DNA of 64,000 nt from Megamerina dolium (Eukaryota > Arthropoda > Insecta > Diptera > Megamerinidae). Both the position numbers and the translations under genes were made by a program. Positions 25,247 to 37,291 of this stretch are shown here, piece by piece. The stretch spans positions 47,087,140-47,151,139 of the forward strand of contig OY978526.1 of the NCBI GenBank assembly GCA_963854835.1, read 5' to 3'. Below the pieces are notes generated by a model. That model was not told where the DNA came from. It did not search any database and was given only the letters and a program-made list of their open reading frames with translations. Positions within the stretch are counted from its first letter, which is position 1. Every line of letters begins with the position of its first letter.

Positions 25247-27379
25247 CTAGATACTTCGTCTTGCCCTCGTTCACCGTGAGACCCATCCGACACGACTCTC
25301 TTTCCAACTCTGAGAATGCTGCACTGACTGCTCGCTTGTTCATGCCGATTATGTCAATATCGTCGGCATACGCTAACAGCATGACACTTTTGTTGAAGAT
25401 AGTGCCATTATGTCGTATATCAGCAGCTCGTATTATTTTCTCCATAATAAGATTGAAGAAGTCGCACGATAACGAATCACCTTGTCTGAAACCCCGTTCG
25501 GTATTAAACGGTGCGGAGAGGTCCTTCCCAATTTTCACTGCACAACGGGAGTTATGCAGTGTCATTCTACAAAGTCGAATGAGCTTTTTAGGAATACCGA
25601 ACTCAGACATTGTTGCGTAGAGGTAATACCTTACCGGACTGTCGAAAGCGGCTTTATAATCAACAAATAGGTGGTGTGTGTCGATCTGTTTTTCTTGGGT
25701 CTTCTCCAGGATTTGGCGCAGTGTGAAAATCTGGTCGATGGTGGATTTACCAGGTCTGAAGCCACACTGATAAGGTCCAATAAGGTTGCTGAGCATAGGC
25801 TTCAACCTTTCACACAGTACGCTCGATAGAACCTTGTACGCGATGCTCAGGAGACTTATTCCACGGTAGTTGGCGCAAATTGTGGGGTCTCCTTTTTTAT
25901 GTACAGGACAGAGAACACTGAGCCTCCAATCATCAGGCATGCTTTCATCCGACCATATTCTGCTTATGAGCTGGTGCATGCGGGTGAGCAGCTCATCGCC
26001 TCCGGTCTTAAACAACTCGGCAGGCAGGCCATCAGCACCTGCAGCTTTGTTGTTCTTCAGCCTTAAAATGGCCGTTTCAACCTCGTCATAGTCGGGTGGT
26101 GGAACATCAACACCATCATCTGTAATTGGGGTTATCGGGCATTCTCCTCCACTGGCGGAATTGTTCGTAGCATCGCCATTCAGTAACGTGGAGAAGTGTT
26201 CCCTCCATAGGCTCAGTACACTCTGGACATCCGTAACCAGATTCCCATTTCCATCACGACAAGAAGAGGCTCCGGGATTTAAACCTCCACTCAGGCGCTT
26301 GATCTTTTCAAAGAATTTTCGAGTCTCATTCTTGTCGGTACACATCTCTATCTCCTCACACTCGCGTCTTTCCAACTGCCTCTTCTTGCGCCTGAAAAGA
26401 CGTCTCTCTGCACTCCTTTTCTCTCTATACCGCTCCTTAACAGCTCGCGTTACGCCTGCACGCAGGGTTTTTCTGTAGGCTGCGTCTTTCTCTGCGGTAG
26501 CGTCGCGACACTCCTGATCATACCACTCATTCCTCAGAGGCCGGTAGTAACCGATTACCTCCTCGGCAGCAGTAGTCATGGAGTGGGATATATGTGTCCA
26601 CCGTGCGCATGTATCATCAAGTGGGGGAGTGTTCTGCATAAGCAGATCCGATAGTCGAGTGGAAAATGCATCTGCTGTCTCTGGTGATCGCAGCTTACTG
26701 ACGTCGAGCTTTCTCTGTGTGGGACTTCTCTTGTTATTTGCGACACATAGGCGTTTGCGCACCTTAGCTGCAACAAGGTAGTGATCCGAGTCGATGTTGG
26801 CACCACGGATCGATTTCACGTCCATCACACTGGAAGCATGCCTTCCGTCAATCACCACATGATCAATTTGGTTTCTTGTACGTTGATCTGGAGACAGCCA
26901 TGTCGCTTTGTGGATGTCGAGATGCTGCAATCTGGTACCACCAATTACCATGTTTCGTGCTGCGGCGAAGTCGATCAGCCTCATTCCGTTATCGGAGGTG
27001 TTCTGGTGGAGGCTGAATTTTCCGACAGTTGGACCAAAGGTACCTTCCTTGCCCACCCTGGCATTAAAGTCGCCATGCACGATTTTGATATCGTGGCGGG
27101 GGCAGCGGTCATAAGCTTCTTCGAGGCGCTGAAAGAAGCTCTCCTTGGTCACATTGTCCGTCCTTCTCATCCGTCGGAGCGTGGGCACATATAAGGCTGA
27201 TGTTGAAAAATTTTGACTTGATGCGGATTGTGGCCAGCCGTTCGTTCACAGGCGTGAACTGTGAGACAAGATGTCGTAGTCTCTTGCTGACCAAAAATCC
27301 ACATCCTAATTCGTGCCTTTCAACATGGCAACTGTAGTAGATGTCACAGGACGCTCTACATGTCACAGGACGCTCTACA
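25247..27379 (-). pseudogene. RTE-clade LINE copy (endonuclease plus RT), 3'-truncated
   Basis: The longest RTE copy. The main open frame (27188-25247) has the endonuclease core KIVHGDFNARVGKE, the TRNQIDHVVID and NIDSDHYLVA blocks (catalytic Asp and His), a basic linker, then RT from LKNNKAAGADGLP through LFVDYKAAFDSPV and AYADDIDIIG to EGKTKYLV at the truncation point. A frameshift near 27165 separates it from the preceding endonuclease piece (DIYYSCHVERHELGCGFLV to AHAPTDEKD). The last 700 bp of the family consensus, including the (TAAG)n tail, are missing because the copy is fused to a mariner remnant at 25246/25247. Confidence 0.9.
27342..27379. repeat. 19-bp tandem duplication
   Basis: TGTCACAGGACGCTCTACA occurs twice in direct succession (27342-27360, 27361-27379) at the 5' edge of the RTE copy, immediately before a perfect palindrome. 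Confidence 0.97.
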
Positions 27380-27429
27380 TGTTTATTACATAACGGTAAC
27401 CCAAAGGGGTTACCGTTATGTAATAAACA
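27380..27429. repeat. Perfect 23-bp inverted repeat, 4-base loop
   Basis: Arms 27380-27402 and 27407-27429 are exact complements around AAAG (arm begins TGTTTATTACATAACGG). Transcribed from either strand it would form a long stable hairpin. No coding sequence is involved. Confidence 0.97.
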
Positions 27430-28497
27430 CATTTTAAACATATTCTAATTCATTACTCTGTGTACAGAAATCATTTAGCGAATCATTCCTTTGCCAAAAA
27501 CAAAGATCAAGTAAATATTTATTTTGATATATTTGGTTGATTTTGGTAATTTGATCACGTGAAAATTTTAGCAAAATAAAGAAGATAAATAAGGCTATGA
27601 ACTTAGTCAATTATATTGCAATCGGACATACATTTTAGGCTTTGTATTTTGAAAATGTTCAAACTTTTGGTAAAAAATCTAGTTTAGTTGAAGTAAAATA
27701 TGATTTTCAAAAGGAATACATTTTTAATTTTAATGCTTTTTAATCAATATGGGACCCTCATATAATCTCATAATTTTTAAATACCTCAAGAACTAGAGTT
27801 GATGGAGCAAAATGAACATTTTAGATTCAGAACAGGAAAGTTTTTTCTGTGGGTGGGAAATCGTGGCCATAAATACGAACAATATAAAAATGTAAGTCAT
27901 ATTCAAAACTTTTATTGTGATCGACAAATAATTTTTGGGATAAGATAAATAAAAATAAATGTTTGGATATCCCTTAACGTTTAGTGGCGCGGTGGGCTAA
28001 AAGTTGAACTTTGAATAGCAAAAATATGATCACTAAATTTCTGAAAATTTCGGTCTCTCTATAAAGACGTTGTTAACTTGGAATACACTTGAATATAATA
28101 TTTTTCTGGCAACAAAATATTTAACATTTTTGAAATTATGGCGTTAAAATTAATGTTTTTCTAAAGTAACCCATTCTATTAAATTCGAAAACAAACAAAA
28201 AACAACAACAAAACCTATTAATCAGATGATTTATTTTATGTATTCATTTTATATATGCCAATAAAGTCCATCAGACTGCGATACCACAATGTTACACTGC
28301 ATTATTATGACTAATAAACGACCACTACTGATCTCTGCGTATCTTAGTCTCTAGCTAAGGAGTATATGTGCCCGCTACAGTGAAAACTGCACTTTTAGAG
28401 CACATGCTTAGGAAAGGTAACACAAACAGTTGGAACATGAACCTCCAATTTCCACATCGATACCCGCTATTGTTACCTGCAGTATTTTGGTATTTTT
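27430..28497. other. Unassigned intergenic DNA
   Basis: AT-rich; no gene recognised. Confidence 0.5.
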
Positions 28498-30463
28498 TAT
28501 ACCCTGCATAATGCAATATGCATGGTATATTCATTTAGGTCAGATGTCTGTGTCCACTTGAAGGAATCTGCGGAGATATAGACATAGATATATATTCGTG
28601 ATCAGCGTCGATTAAATTTTCGATTTAACGATGTCCGTCCGTCCGTCCGTCCGTCCGTCCGTCTGTCTGTCACCTGGCTGGTTCGCACGATAACTTGAGT
28701 AAATATTGAGCTATTTCGATGAAATTTGGCACAAGTAATCTATGATCCAAGAGTACGGAGGGGATGATATTGGGCATGATTCGTCAATAACTACGCCCAC
28801 ACCAAGCATTCAAAGCGACTAACTTCGGAATTTTCAAAATCTTTAACTTGCTATAACTCACATAATATACTACTTGGGACAACAATATTTGGCACATAGA
28901 CTTATATTATACTACTATATAACCTCGCCAAAAGTGGTTGAGCCACGCCTACTTTTTAGCGTAGCTCTCATACAAAGTGTCTGTACTTCTTTTAAATTGA
29001 AACACCTGTAACTTCTACAATCTTCCGTCTAGGGTAACCATAGTTGACACTTAGATTAACATGGTAGTCGGAAATAATATGGCAGAAAATCAGTGTGCCA
29101 CGCCCACTCCTTTTTGGGTCTCCCATACAAAGTTGCGGAAATTAAAAAAAATGTTACCGGTTATAACTTGCAAACTATTCAGCGTAGAATAACGAGATTT
29201 AAGGTGTGGATTAGCATTGTACGAGCAACTAGGCTCACAGAAAATAGGCGCACCACGCCCACTGTTTATCGTAGCCCCCATACAAATTTTAAATTGAAAC
29301 AGCTGTAACTTCGGCAATCTTCTGTCTAGAATAACCATAATTGACACTTAAATTAATATCATAGTCGGAAATAATCTTGAAGAAAATCAGTGTGCCACGC
29401 CCACTCCTTCATAGGTCTCCCATACAAAGTCGAGGGAATTAAACTAAAACTTTTAAGCTCCATAACTTACAAACCATTTAGAGTAGGACAACCAGATTTA
29501 AGGTATGGATAAGTATTGTACGAGCAACTAGGCTCATAGGAAATGGGCGCGCCATGCCCACTGTTTATTGCAGCCCCCATACAAAATGACTGAAATTCTT
29601 TTAAATTTAAACAGCTGTAACTTTGGCAATCTCCTGCCTAAAATAACCATAATTGACACTTAGATTAATATCGTAGTCGGAAATAATCTGGAAGAAAATC
29701 AGTGTGCCACGCCTACTCCTTCATAGGTCTCCCATACAAAGTCGAGGGAATTAAACTAAAATTTTTAAGCTCCATAACTTACAAACCATTTAGAGTAGGA
29801 CAACCAGATTTAAGGTATGGATAAGTATTGTACGAGCAACTAGGCTCATAGGAAATGGGCGCGCCATGCCCACTGTTTATTGCAGCCCCCATACAAAATG
29901 ACTGAAATTCTTTTAAATTTAAACAGCTGTAACTTCGGCAATCTCCTGCCTAAAATAACCATAATTGACACTTAGATTAATATCGTAGTCGGAAATAATC
30001 TGGAAGAAAATCAGTGTGCCACGCCCACTCCTTCATAGGTCTCCCATACAAAGTCGAGGGAATTAAACTAAAACTTTTAAGCTCCATAACTTACAAACCA
30101 TTTAGCGTAGGACAACCACATTTAAGGTGTGGATTGATATTGAAAAATTAATTAGATATACAAGAAAGAGATACGTCACCCCCACTTTTTATATAGCTTC
30201 CGTACAAAGTCTCGGATTTATCTTAAACATTAAAACACCCATAATTTACTAAATAATACGCCTAGGTCAACCCATTGCAACCTATGTAGTTTAGTATTAT
30301 AGGTAGAAATTGATCCTCCAAAATTGGTGAGGTACACCTGCTTCTTAATGTAGGTCCTATACAAAGTAGTGGAAGAAAAGGATGGATATACGAGCAAACT
30401 TTTTATATATACCTCTACATATGGAGGGTATAATTTGGTCGGCCCCAGCCGACTGTAAGGAGA
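28498..30463 (+). repeat. mini-me/HINE-like repeat, copy E (longest, full length)
   Basis: Head TATACCCTGCATAATGC, GTCC tract (28633-28670), then a central array in which the GTGTGCCA block recurs with its last base at 29100, 29397, 29709 and 30021 (spacing 297, 312, 312). It ends with the hairpin GTCGGCCCCAGCCGAC and TGTAAGGAGA followed by a T run. The two 312-bp units are nearly identical, pointing to recent tandem amplification or conversion inside this copy. Confidence 0.82.
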
Positions 30464-30680
30464 TTTTTTTTTTTTTTTGTTTTTTTTTTGAGGAAAAGGT
30501 TTATCCATTCCGGTGAGCAGAATAATTATGTGAACCGCGTTGAAGCATGTTTTGTATTGCAAATTACGATTTATCGTGCATATAAATACCTACATACATA
30601 CAAATAGTATAGTAGATATAAAGATATGGTAAAGTCGCACACTTATTCATGCATTTCCATCCATCCAAGGATAATATGTA

Positions 30681-30915
30681 CAAGGTGTGTTTTCAATTTC
30701 AATTGATGAATTTTATGGTGATGTGTGTTTAACCGTTCGACTTTTGCACATTTAGACAAATGCATTTTCCGATAAAGGAACGCATTTTATGGATAAAAAT
30801 CTTGTGCTGATATATTGAATGAATATGGATAGTCGGAAGGCGACTATTTTGAATAAAGAAAAAATATATTTGTTATTATTTTTAAAAAGAATCGTTTATT
30901 TGAGTACGCACCTTG
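30681..30915 (+). mobile_element. 235-bp mariner-derived MITE
   Basis: Inverted termini CAAGGTGTGTTTTCAA (30681) and TTGAGTACGCACCTTG (ending 30915) are bounded by TA at 30679-30680 and 30916-30917. Just inside the right end the plus strand still reads EYG-stop-SEGDYFE-stop, the C-terminal signature of mariner transposases, so this is an internally deleted copy and not an unrelated MITE. Confidence 0.75.
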
Positions 30916-30917
30916 TA

Positions 30918-31827
30918 TAGGTTATAGTATTGTATCGTAATAAAACATCTATGAAATAAAGGATTGCATGTTCGATATCATTGGCTATTTTATGTTAGCG
31001 CGCTAACATTATAAATATAACAATAGAATTGCTTTTGAGAATGGGTGCTATTACGATGATAGATTTGTATTTATGTATTATAGTTCCTGGTGGTTGTTTT
31101 GGTTGTTTTGTACTTTTAAGATATGAAACACGCTAGTATTTAACCTTTAAATTGTTTGAGTTTTATCATTGAATGTTGAAAGTTGAAAGTTTGCTTAAAG
31201 TTAGTTTCATACACATATATAAAAAGTTGCATACGTATGTTATTTTGCTTCACCTTTAACGTATTGTAAAAATATAATTTAAAGGCAAAAATGTATGGAC
31301 TTGATGTACGGTCAGAGAGAAATATTAAGGAAAATGTATTATTGAATTTTGAAGTATTATTGTGTGTGGATACAGCATTTTGCACTTTTGCCTTATATAA
31401 CTCAATATTTGCTCATGCCTTATTCATTTCTCCAAAGAAGCGTTTTCCAGATATTCGCCAAAAAAGTGGTTTCTTGCACTTTTTTTAGTTAGTGGCAAAC
31501 AACTCGAAAACTATTTATTCATATAATATGATTTGCACACTATTCGAAAGCCGTGGTCTTCTTCTTTCCGACAATATGCCGCCTGTGTCGAGTGGATTAA
31601 ATTCACCTTTTTTGAAAACTACTCATTTTCAGTTGTATCATTGTAATAAAACTAAAAAAAAAACGTTTCACACATTTTGAAGATTGTAGGTGAAAGATAA
31701 TTTTATGGCAAAAATTTTAAGTGTAATTTTGCTAAAATCAGAAGAGAAATGTAGAAGGTAGAAAACATATATGTTTTCACATATACATATGTTATTTTTC
31801 TTTTCGAACAGTGTATATGTATTATAA
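30918..31827. other. Unassigned intergenic DNA
   Basis: No gene recognised; short open frames here are AT-rich and unsupported. Confidence 0.5.
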
Positions 31828-31878
31828 GTACTGTCCAGAATTAAACAGTATTGAAAGAGAAGCTTGGCCAAAGGTAAT
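31828..31878 (+). repeat. SINE body scrap, copy S8
   Basis: TACTGTCCAGAATTAAACAG..GAGAAGCTTGGCCAAAGG matches the distal SINE body. Confidence 0.5.
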
Positions 31879-31884
31879 TTTCAA

Positions 31885-32181
31885 CTGTAAGATTGAAGAA
31901 ATCACACGATGAGGAATCATCTCGTGCAACCTCGTACGATAAAAAGTACGCTGCAGAACTGGAGTTAAGCAGTACCATTCTGCAAAAATAATATCTGATC
32001 CAGAATCAGATCCAGACATGATTAACGGCACAACGGGAGTTATGCAGTGTCATTCTACAAAGTCGAATGAGCTTTGCAGGAATACCGAACTCAGACATTG
32101 TTGCATAGAGGTAATCCCTTACCTGACTGTCGATAGCGGCTTTATAATCAACAAATAGGTGGTGTGTGTCGATCTGTTTGC
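31885..32181 (-). pseudogene. Two RTE RT scraps of different age, end to end
   Basis: The region 32026-32181 reads KQIDTHHLFVDYKAAIDSQV.DYLYATMSEFGIPAKLIRL.. on the minus strand and is close to the young RTE copies (motif A carries AID instead of AFD). The adjoining 31885-32018 aligns only loosely to the following segment of the same family (GATTGAAGAAATCACACGATG against GATTGAAGAAGTCGCACGAT). The difference in decay suggests a patchwork of two insertions, or gene conversion. Confidence 0.7.
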
Positions 32182-33805
32182 AAATACCGAGTATTAAATC
32201 GAAGCTAATGTTGAGGCACAATTAAAAAGTGGTCAAGTGCATTTTAATTTATGTTCAGCAGAGCACTTTGAAGTTGTAAATTGAAATTTCAAAAATTGTG
32301 TCCTAAATTTTTTATTTATAATAAAATAGTAAATACAAATTGATGCTGATGTTCAATGCATGTAAAAGTAAGATAAATCCTTTTTATAAATTATTTAGTA
32401 GCACTATTTGAGATTATTTATTGTTCATCGAGGTAATTTTGAACTCTTATAGACTTCAAGCGAAATTTTAAAGATACAGAAAGAAAAAGGACTGAAGTAT
32501 ATACAGATTAGAATTGTACAAAGATTGGATTATGGATAATTTAATTCTGCAATAAATCTAATACATAAATTTTTTTATTGCGATTACAAATTTTTCAATT
32601 AAAATATATTTTTGATGTATAAATCGTTAAGATTGAATTTGGATAGAGAACATCCACGCAAGGAGTAACAATCTACCAAATTAAATGGTAATTTGATTTG
32701 TTTTCTTTTACGGTTCGTTCTAAATATTTAATATTTTTATCTGTTTATCTGAAAATAAATAAGAAGAAGAGAGCATTGGCTGAAGTGGTATTTATTGGGA
32801 CTACATGTAACAAATATATTAAACCAAAAAAGGTACCAAAGGAAAAACCTGAAATCCCAATCCTAATAACTCATTGATTTGAAACTGAAAAAGATTTCAA
32901 CCTATGTACCACTATTATTGTTTTGAAAAATTAATAAAAATGAAAAAGGATAATATTAAATAAGACGAATAATTATTCATTATAATTTTTGTTATAATAA
33001 TAAATGTACGCTTAATTAGCGTCAATACATTAAAGCATATTAGATCGCTTCTTCCTTTCCCTCAATGTGTTTCTAAAGTTCATTCGAATTTCATTTTTTT
33101 CTGTTCGGGACATTGGGAGTGCTCACCTAATATCTGCTAAAGTAAACGTTATTGAACATCTTCATTAACGTTTAATGAATATGCCAACAATGCGTCCTTT
33201 TCTTGCTACAATAAGCAACTAATTGGCTATTAAACATATAGCAAAGCAAGGGAAATGGGTAATAATTCGGGTAAAAAGTTTTACTTTTAATTAATATCAA
33301 AAACAGCAATCAATAATATTCGACGATGCGAAAGATTTTAATATTTAATCTGAAAATTGTGAAACTGTGTAACTCTGAGATATTACTGACATACATTACA
33401 TAGCTTTTTTGCCTTTCGCTTTTTTGCCTTTCACCTCATCAATGTTCTTTCTTTAGTCTTATGGATTATTGCCACTTTTGCAGCAGCAGAAATATAAATG
33501 TTACAGAAGTTAAATTACATTTACTTTTTCTTCTCCATAACATTTTATAAGATAAAAATATGTATGTTTACATATTTGGAATGAAATATTAAGTAATACG
33601 GTCGGAAGAATATTGCAAAAGCTAATGAGAATAGGACTAAATAGTTTATTCGTAATTTCATTTAGGAATCTGAATAAATTCTTAAGTAATGCGTAAGTAA
33701 TGTTTTTAAAAAGAAGGCTTCGCAATACATATCCAATAACAAACTTTAGAACTGTATGAGGGATAATATTACTATCTCATTTAGTACTCATACAAAATGG
33801 TTCTG
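32182..33805. other. Unassigned intergenic DNA
   Basis: About 1.6 kb, very AT-rich; nothing recognised on either strand. Confidence 0.5.
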
Positions 33806-34266
33806 GTCCAATAAATTTATTGGCTGGCCCTTTTCTTGCAAGCTCATCAGGGCTGCCTTGGAGCTCCAAATATAAAATTAATACTTGGCTAGAAAGAAAA
33901 TCGCACCAATATTGGATTGAAACAAAAGATATTAGAGTTGCGAAAACCTTTACGGAACACCGTTCTCACAAGAGAACTGCTGAAGTACTGAGCTTGACTC
34001 GGGTTGGCATTCGCATTGTCACGAGATTCTTGACCGGACATTGCAGAGTAATGAAACACCTACACAATATGAGGATAAGTCAAAACTACCTCTGTAGGTT
34101 ATGCAACGAAGACGAAGAAGCTGCTGAACATCTACTTCGTCACTGTAATGGTCTGATATGCACCAGGCTTCGTTACTTAGGTAGTTATTACCTAGAACCG
34201 TCAGACATAGCGGACAAAGATGTCTTTGAATTCCTAGTGCATACTAGACTTAAGGAGTACGTGTAA
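33806..34266 (+). pseudogene. LOA/RNase H-type LINE, ORF2 C-terminal tail
   Basis: An open stretch to a stop at 34266 reads GPFLASSSG..NTWLERKSHQYWIETKDIRVAKTF, then VTRFLTGHCRVMKHLHNM and the zinc-binding tail CRLCNEDEEAAEHLLRHCNG..RLRYLGSYY. The TGHC..CRLC..E..H..C pattern is the standard C-terminal region that follows the RNase H domain in LOA-like LINEs. The same arrangement occurs at 58743-59215 plus 63750-64000 and, on the minus strand, near 50270-50450. The RNase H, RT and endonuclease parts are absent (5' truncation, the usual LINE outcome). Confidence 0.75.
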
Positions 34267-35127
34267 ATTTTCAGAGTGTGTCACAATAGGTGTATCTTTT
34301 CCGCAGTGACACGGTGACTGGGTCCCGCTCTACAATCAATCTTTCAAATATCTAGTACTCATACATAAAAATTTGCGCGTGTAACAGCGTACACGTGATA
34401 GAAGTAAAACTGTGAATTCACCTAGCAAATATTTCATAAGAGGTTTAAGGATATCCAAAACTGCAGAGTTTGTGTAAAGTTTCAGATCACGCACTTCTAT
34501 TTAATATATGTTGGTCCTGTTTTAGACACAAAAACATTTGCACGAAAAACATTTTCAATTCATTTTTGACGTTTTGTTCGCGTTTACACGGTTAAAAATG
34601 TTTCTTGGCGACATGTGGCCTCCTTTATATGTTTGACATTGCGAACAGTATTCGGACTGTAACAACAATTTTTAGAGGTAGATGAAGCTAACAAATCGTG
34701 GTAGACTCTAAAATTTTGTGGTAGATTTTAATGAACTAAAAGATATTTATCAAATCGTGTATTGTTATTTGTTGTTTTACATTTATTACTAATGTTTAAA
34801 CAAAAATATTCATTTTACGTTTCATAGTTACACATGTTAAACCATTTAAAAAATCGCTTATCAAGATTAAATCACAAATGTATGAACTTACATTAAAAGA
34901 TAAACAAAAGCAAATACACTATCATTCGCCGTATAATCAACAGCAATCTTGTATGCCAGCAACTGATAATGTTGTTGCTTCTGTGCTTTTGCCAACAATA
35001 ATAGAAAAGAAGATTGCGCCCATCAGATTAGATTTTTCTAGATGTGACGTCACAATAGTTCAGCTGCGTGAGAAGATGACAAAATGGCGAACAAATTGAA
35101 AAGAAAAATACGTAGTATAATTAACCC
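34267..35127. other. LINE 3' flank, then unassigned DNA
   Basis: The first 60-80 bp are probably the LOA-like 3' UTR (a CAGTGACACGGTGACTGGG stretch). The rest is AT-rich. An open frame at 34878-35099 shows no family signature. Confidence 0.45.
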
Positions 35128-35485
35128 TGCCGTAGCTCAGTGGTTAGTGTGTTCGCCTTCTGATCTGTAGGTCGTGGTTCAATCCCCGGCTGATGCATAA
35201 CAAATTTAATATCGATAAGAATTTTCTTTCGAATGGTACCCAGCTGTAGGCAAGCAATTGGCAATTCTTCCGACCGTAGCAGCTTGCATTGAAAAAGCTT
35301 CTAAAAGAACTCTGTGACAAAGCTCAGAAAAAGTGATGTCACAAGTGTTCTGCCGTTCGGAACCGGTTAAAATAAGTAGGTCCCTTCTAATACTTTCCAA
35401 ATTTAAGACGCACAACAGTAATGGAAGAGAAGCTCGGCCAATGAGCCTTTTGGGGCTTTAAGTGCCACATATTTATTATTTTTAT
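35128..35485 (+). repeat. tRNA-derived SINE, copy S2 (full length)
   Basis: Head TAGCTCAGTGGTTAGTG (A-box-like) and GTCGTGGTTCAATCCCC (B-box-like), a body of about 300 bp, and tail TTTAAGTGCCACATATTTAT with a T/A-rich end. Confidence 0.9.
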
Positions 35486-35680
35486 ATAATTAACCCTGTA
35501 AGGGAACCAAAAAAAAGTGTTCTCATGTCATTCACAGTATATGCCAAAGCATGTTTAGGTAGTGTCAAAATATCAATGAAAGATGAATGTCAAAATCTAT
35601 ATAGACAGTTTCAAAATTATTAACTCTCTGGTTGAGTACAAATTTATAAGTTTTTTTTAAATTATTTAATGAAAAATATA

Positions 35681-35995
35681 GGTGCCGTGGCTCAGTAGTT
35701 AGTGTGTTGGCCTTCTGATCTGTAGGTCGTGGTTCAATCCCCGGCAGATGCATAACAAATTTAATATCGAAAAGATTTTTCTTTCGAACGGTACCCACCT
35801 GTCGGCAAGCAATTGGCAATTCTTCCGACAGTAACAACTTGCCATGAAAAAGCTTCTAAAAGAACTCTGTGAAAAAGCTCAGAAAAAGTGATGTCACAAG
35901 GGTTCTGCTGTTCGGAACCGGCTAAAATAAGTAGGTCCCTTCTAATACTGTCTAAAATTTAATACGCACAACAGTGCCACATGGCCTCCTGGTGC

Positions 35996-35998
<3 letters not shown>
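35681..35998 (+). repeat. tRNA-derived SINE, copy S3, running into (TA)n
   Basis: GGTGCCGTGGCTCAGTAGTTAG head and the full body, with a shortened 3' part: the AGAGAAGCTCGGCC block is replaced by GTGCCACATGGCCTCCTG before GTGCCACATATATAT. The (TA)n array grows directly from the SINE tail. Confidence 0.88.
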
Positions 35999-36232
<234 letters not shown>

Positions 36233-37219
36233 TTTTTATATATAGAAAAGCAATGGGCTTTAAGCAAATTGTTTATTATTTTAATGATCGTAACATTTAA
36301 AAAAATTAAAAAAACATTTAAAAAAATATTTACAGTTGATGCAATTAAAATAAAATTAGTAATAATCGAAATGCAAGAATAAACAAATACATACAAGTGA
36401 GATATTTGACCCCTATATACAACAAAATAGTTTCGAATTTTTCACAAAGCTGTGTTTTGATTTTCTTCTATAAACTTATTTCAAAATGAAATCATCAAAA
36501 TTTCTCTCTCGGATGCCTTACTTTGTTAATTATACTATAATATATACTATAATTATTAATTATATAAACAATATGGAATAATGAATGAATAATTCAACAC
36601 TTGGAAATACTGTGACGTCACGCTCTGTCAAATGCACTGAGAACCGATTAGAGGTAAAATATGGGCGCTTCCTTAACATTCTGTCCTGTACTTTCGTATA
36701 ATATGCGCATCAAAGAAAACTAAAGAATTGAAACTGACTCTCACGCTAAGAGAATTTCCATTTTTATATGCATTTTTTCATTAATGGTGAATGGATTTGA
36801 CTGCATTGTTGCATTCATATTAAAATTTATGCATAAATTTATAAAACTATTTTTGTAAAATTTACTTATATATAATTAGGAAATATATTATTATATTTGC
36901 AAAAAATGTATATTATTTAGCATTTATTAGTTTTACATATAAATAAGTTCGTATGTGTAAAATATTATTAATATTTTACAGTTAGAAACACAACCATGTG
37001 CATCATTAAATTTATTGCACCATACATTTGACATTTCGTTGAAGTGTTGATTTTCAAGCGCATTTACACAATTGATGTGGTAGGACACAATTTCCGGCGA
37101 TGTGACAAGACTAGAGACTGATACGATAGCTGTGAGTTGCAGTGATGGAGAGTGGTGTCTATTTGTTAGCTATGTATGTGTTTGTGAAGAAAATGATTTA
37201 ATTTCTTTATTTTTTGTAG
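36233..37219. other. Unassigned intergenic or intronic DNA
   Basis: AT-rich. A less AT-biased patch from about 37070 leads into the candidate exon below. Confidence 0.5.
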
Positions 37220-37291
37220 AACAATGTCACAGATTTACATCGACGTGACTGAACCGGACATGGAGTATAGAATCAGTAGCTTGTGTGCACC
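37220..37291 (+). other. Candidate host-gene exon (unidentified)
   Basis: A pyrimidine-rich tract and acceptor-like TTTTTTGTAG precede an open segment reading MSQIYIDVTEPDMEYRISSL, then CAP, followed by a donor-like CACC/GTATCT. The frame stays open for 34 codons from the ATG to a TGA. Third positions are richer in G/C than the surrounding AT-rich DNA, which is unusual for chance open frames here. No TE family is recognised. I cannot identify the protein; chance remains possible. Confidence 0.3.

Noticed and set aside
25482..27194. Plus-strand open frames opposite the RTE copy
   Set aside because: They are antisense shadows of the RTE protein; motifs are only sensible on the minus strand.
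27380..27429. Rho-independent terminator
   Set aside because: The hairpin is perfect but this is a eukaryotic LINE context and no T-run follows in a meaningful position.
34878..35099. 73-codon plus-strand open frame before SINE S2
   Set aside because: No motif, no codon bias clearly different from background, no splice context.
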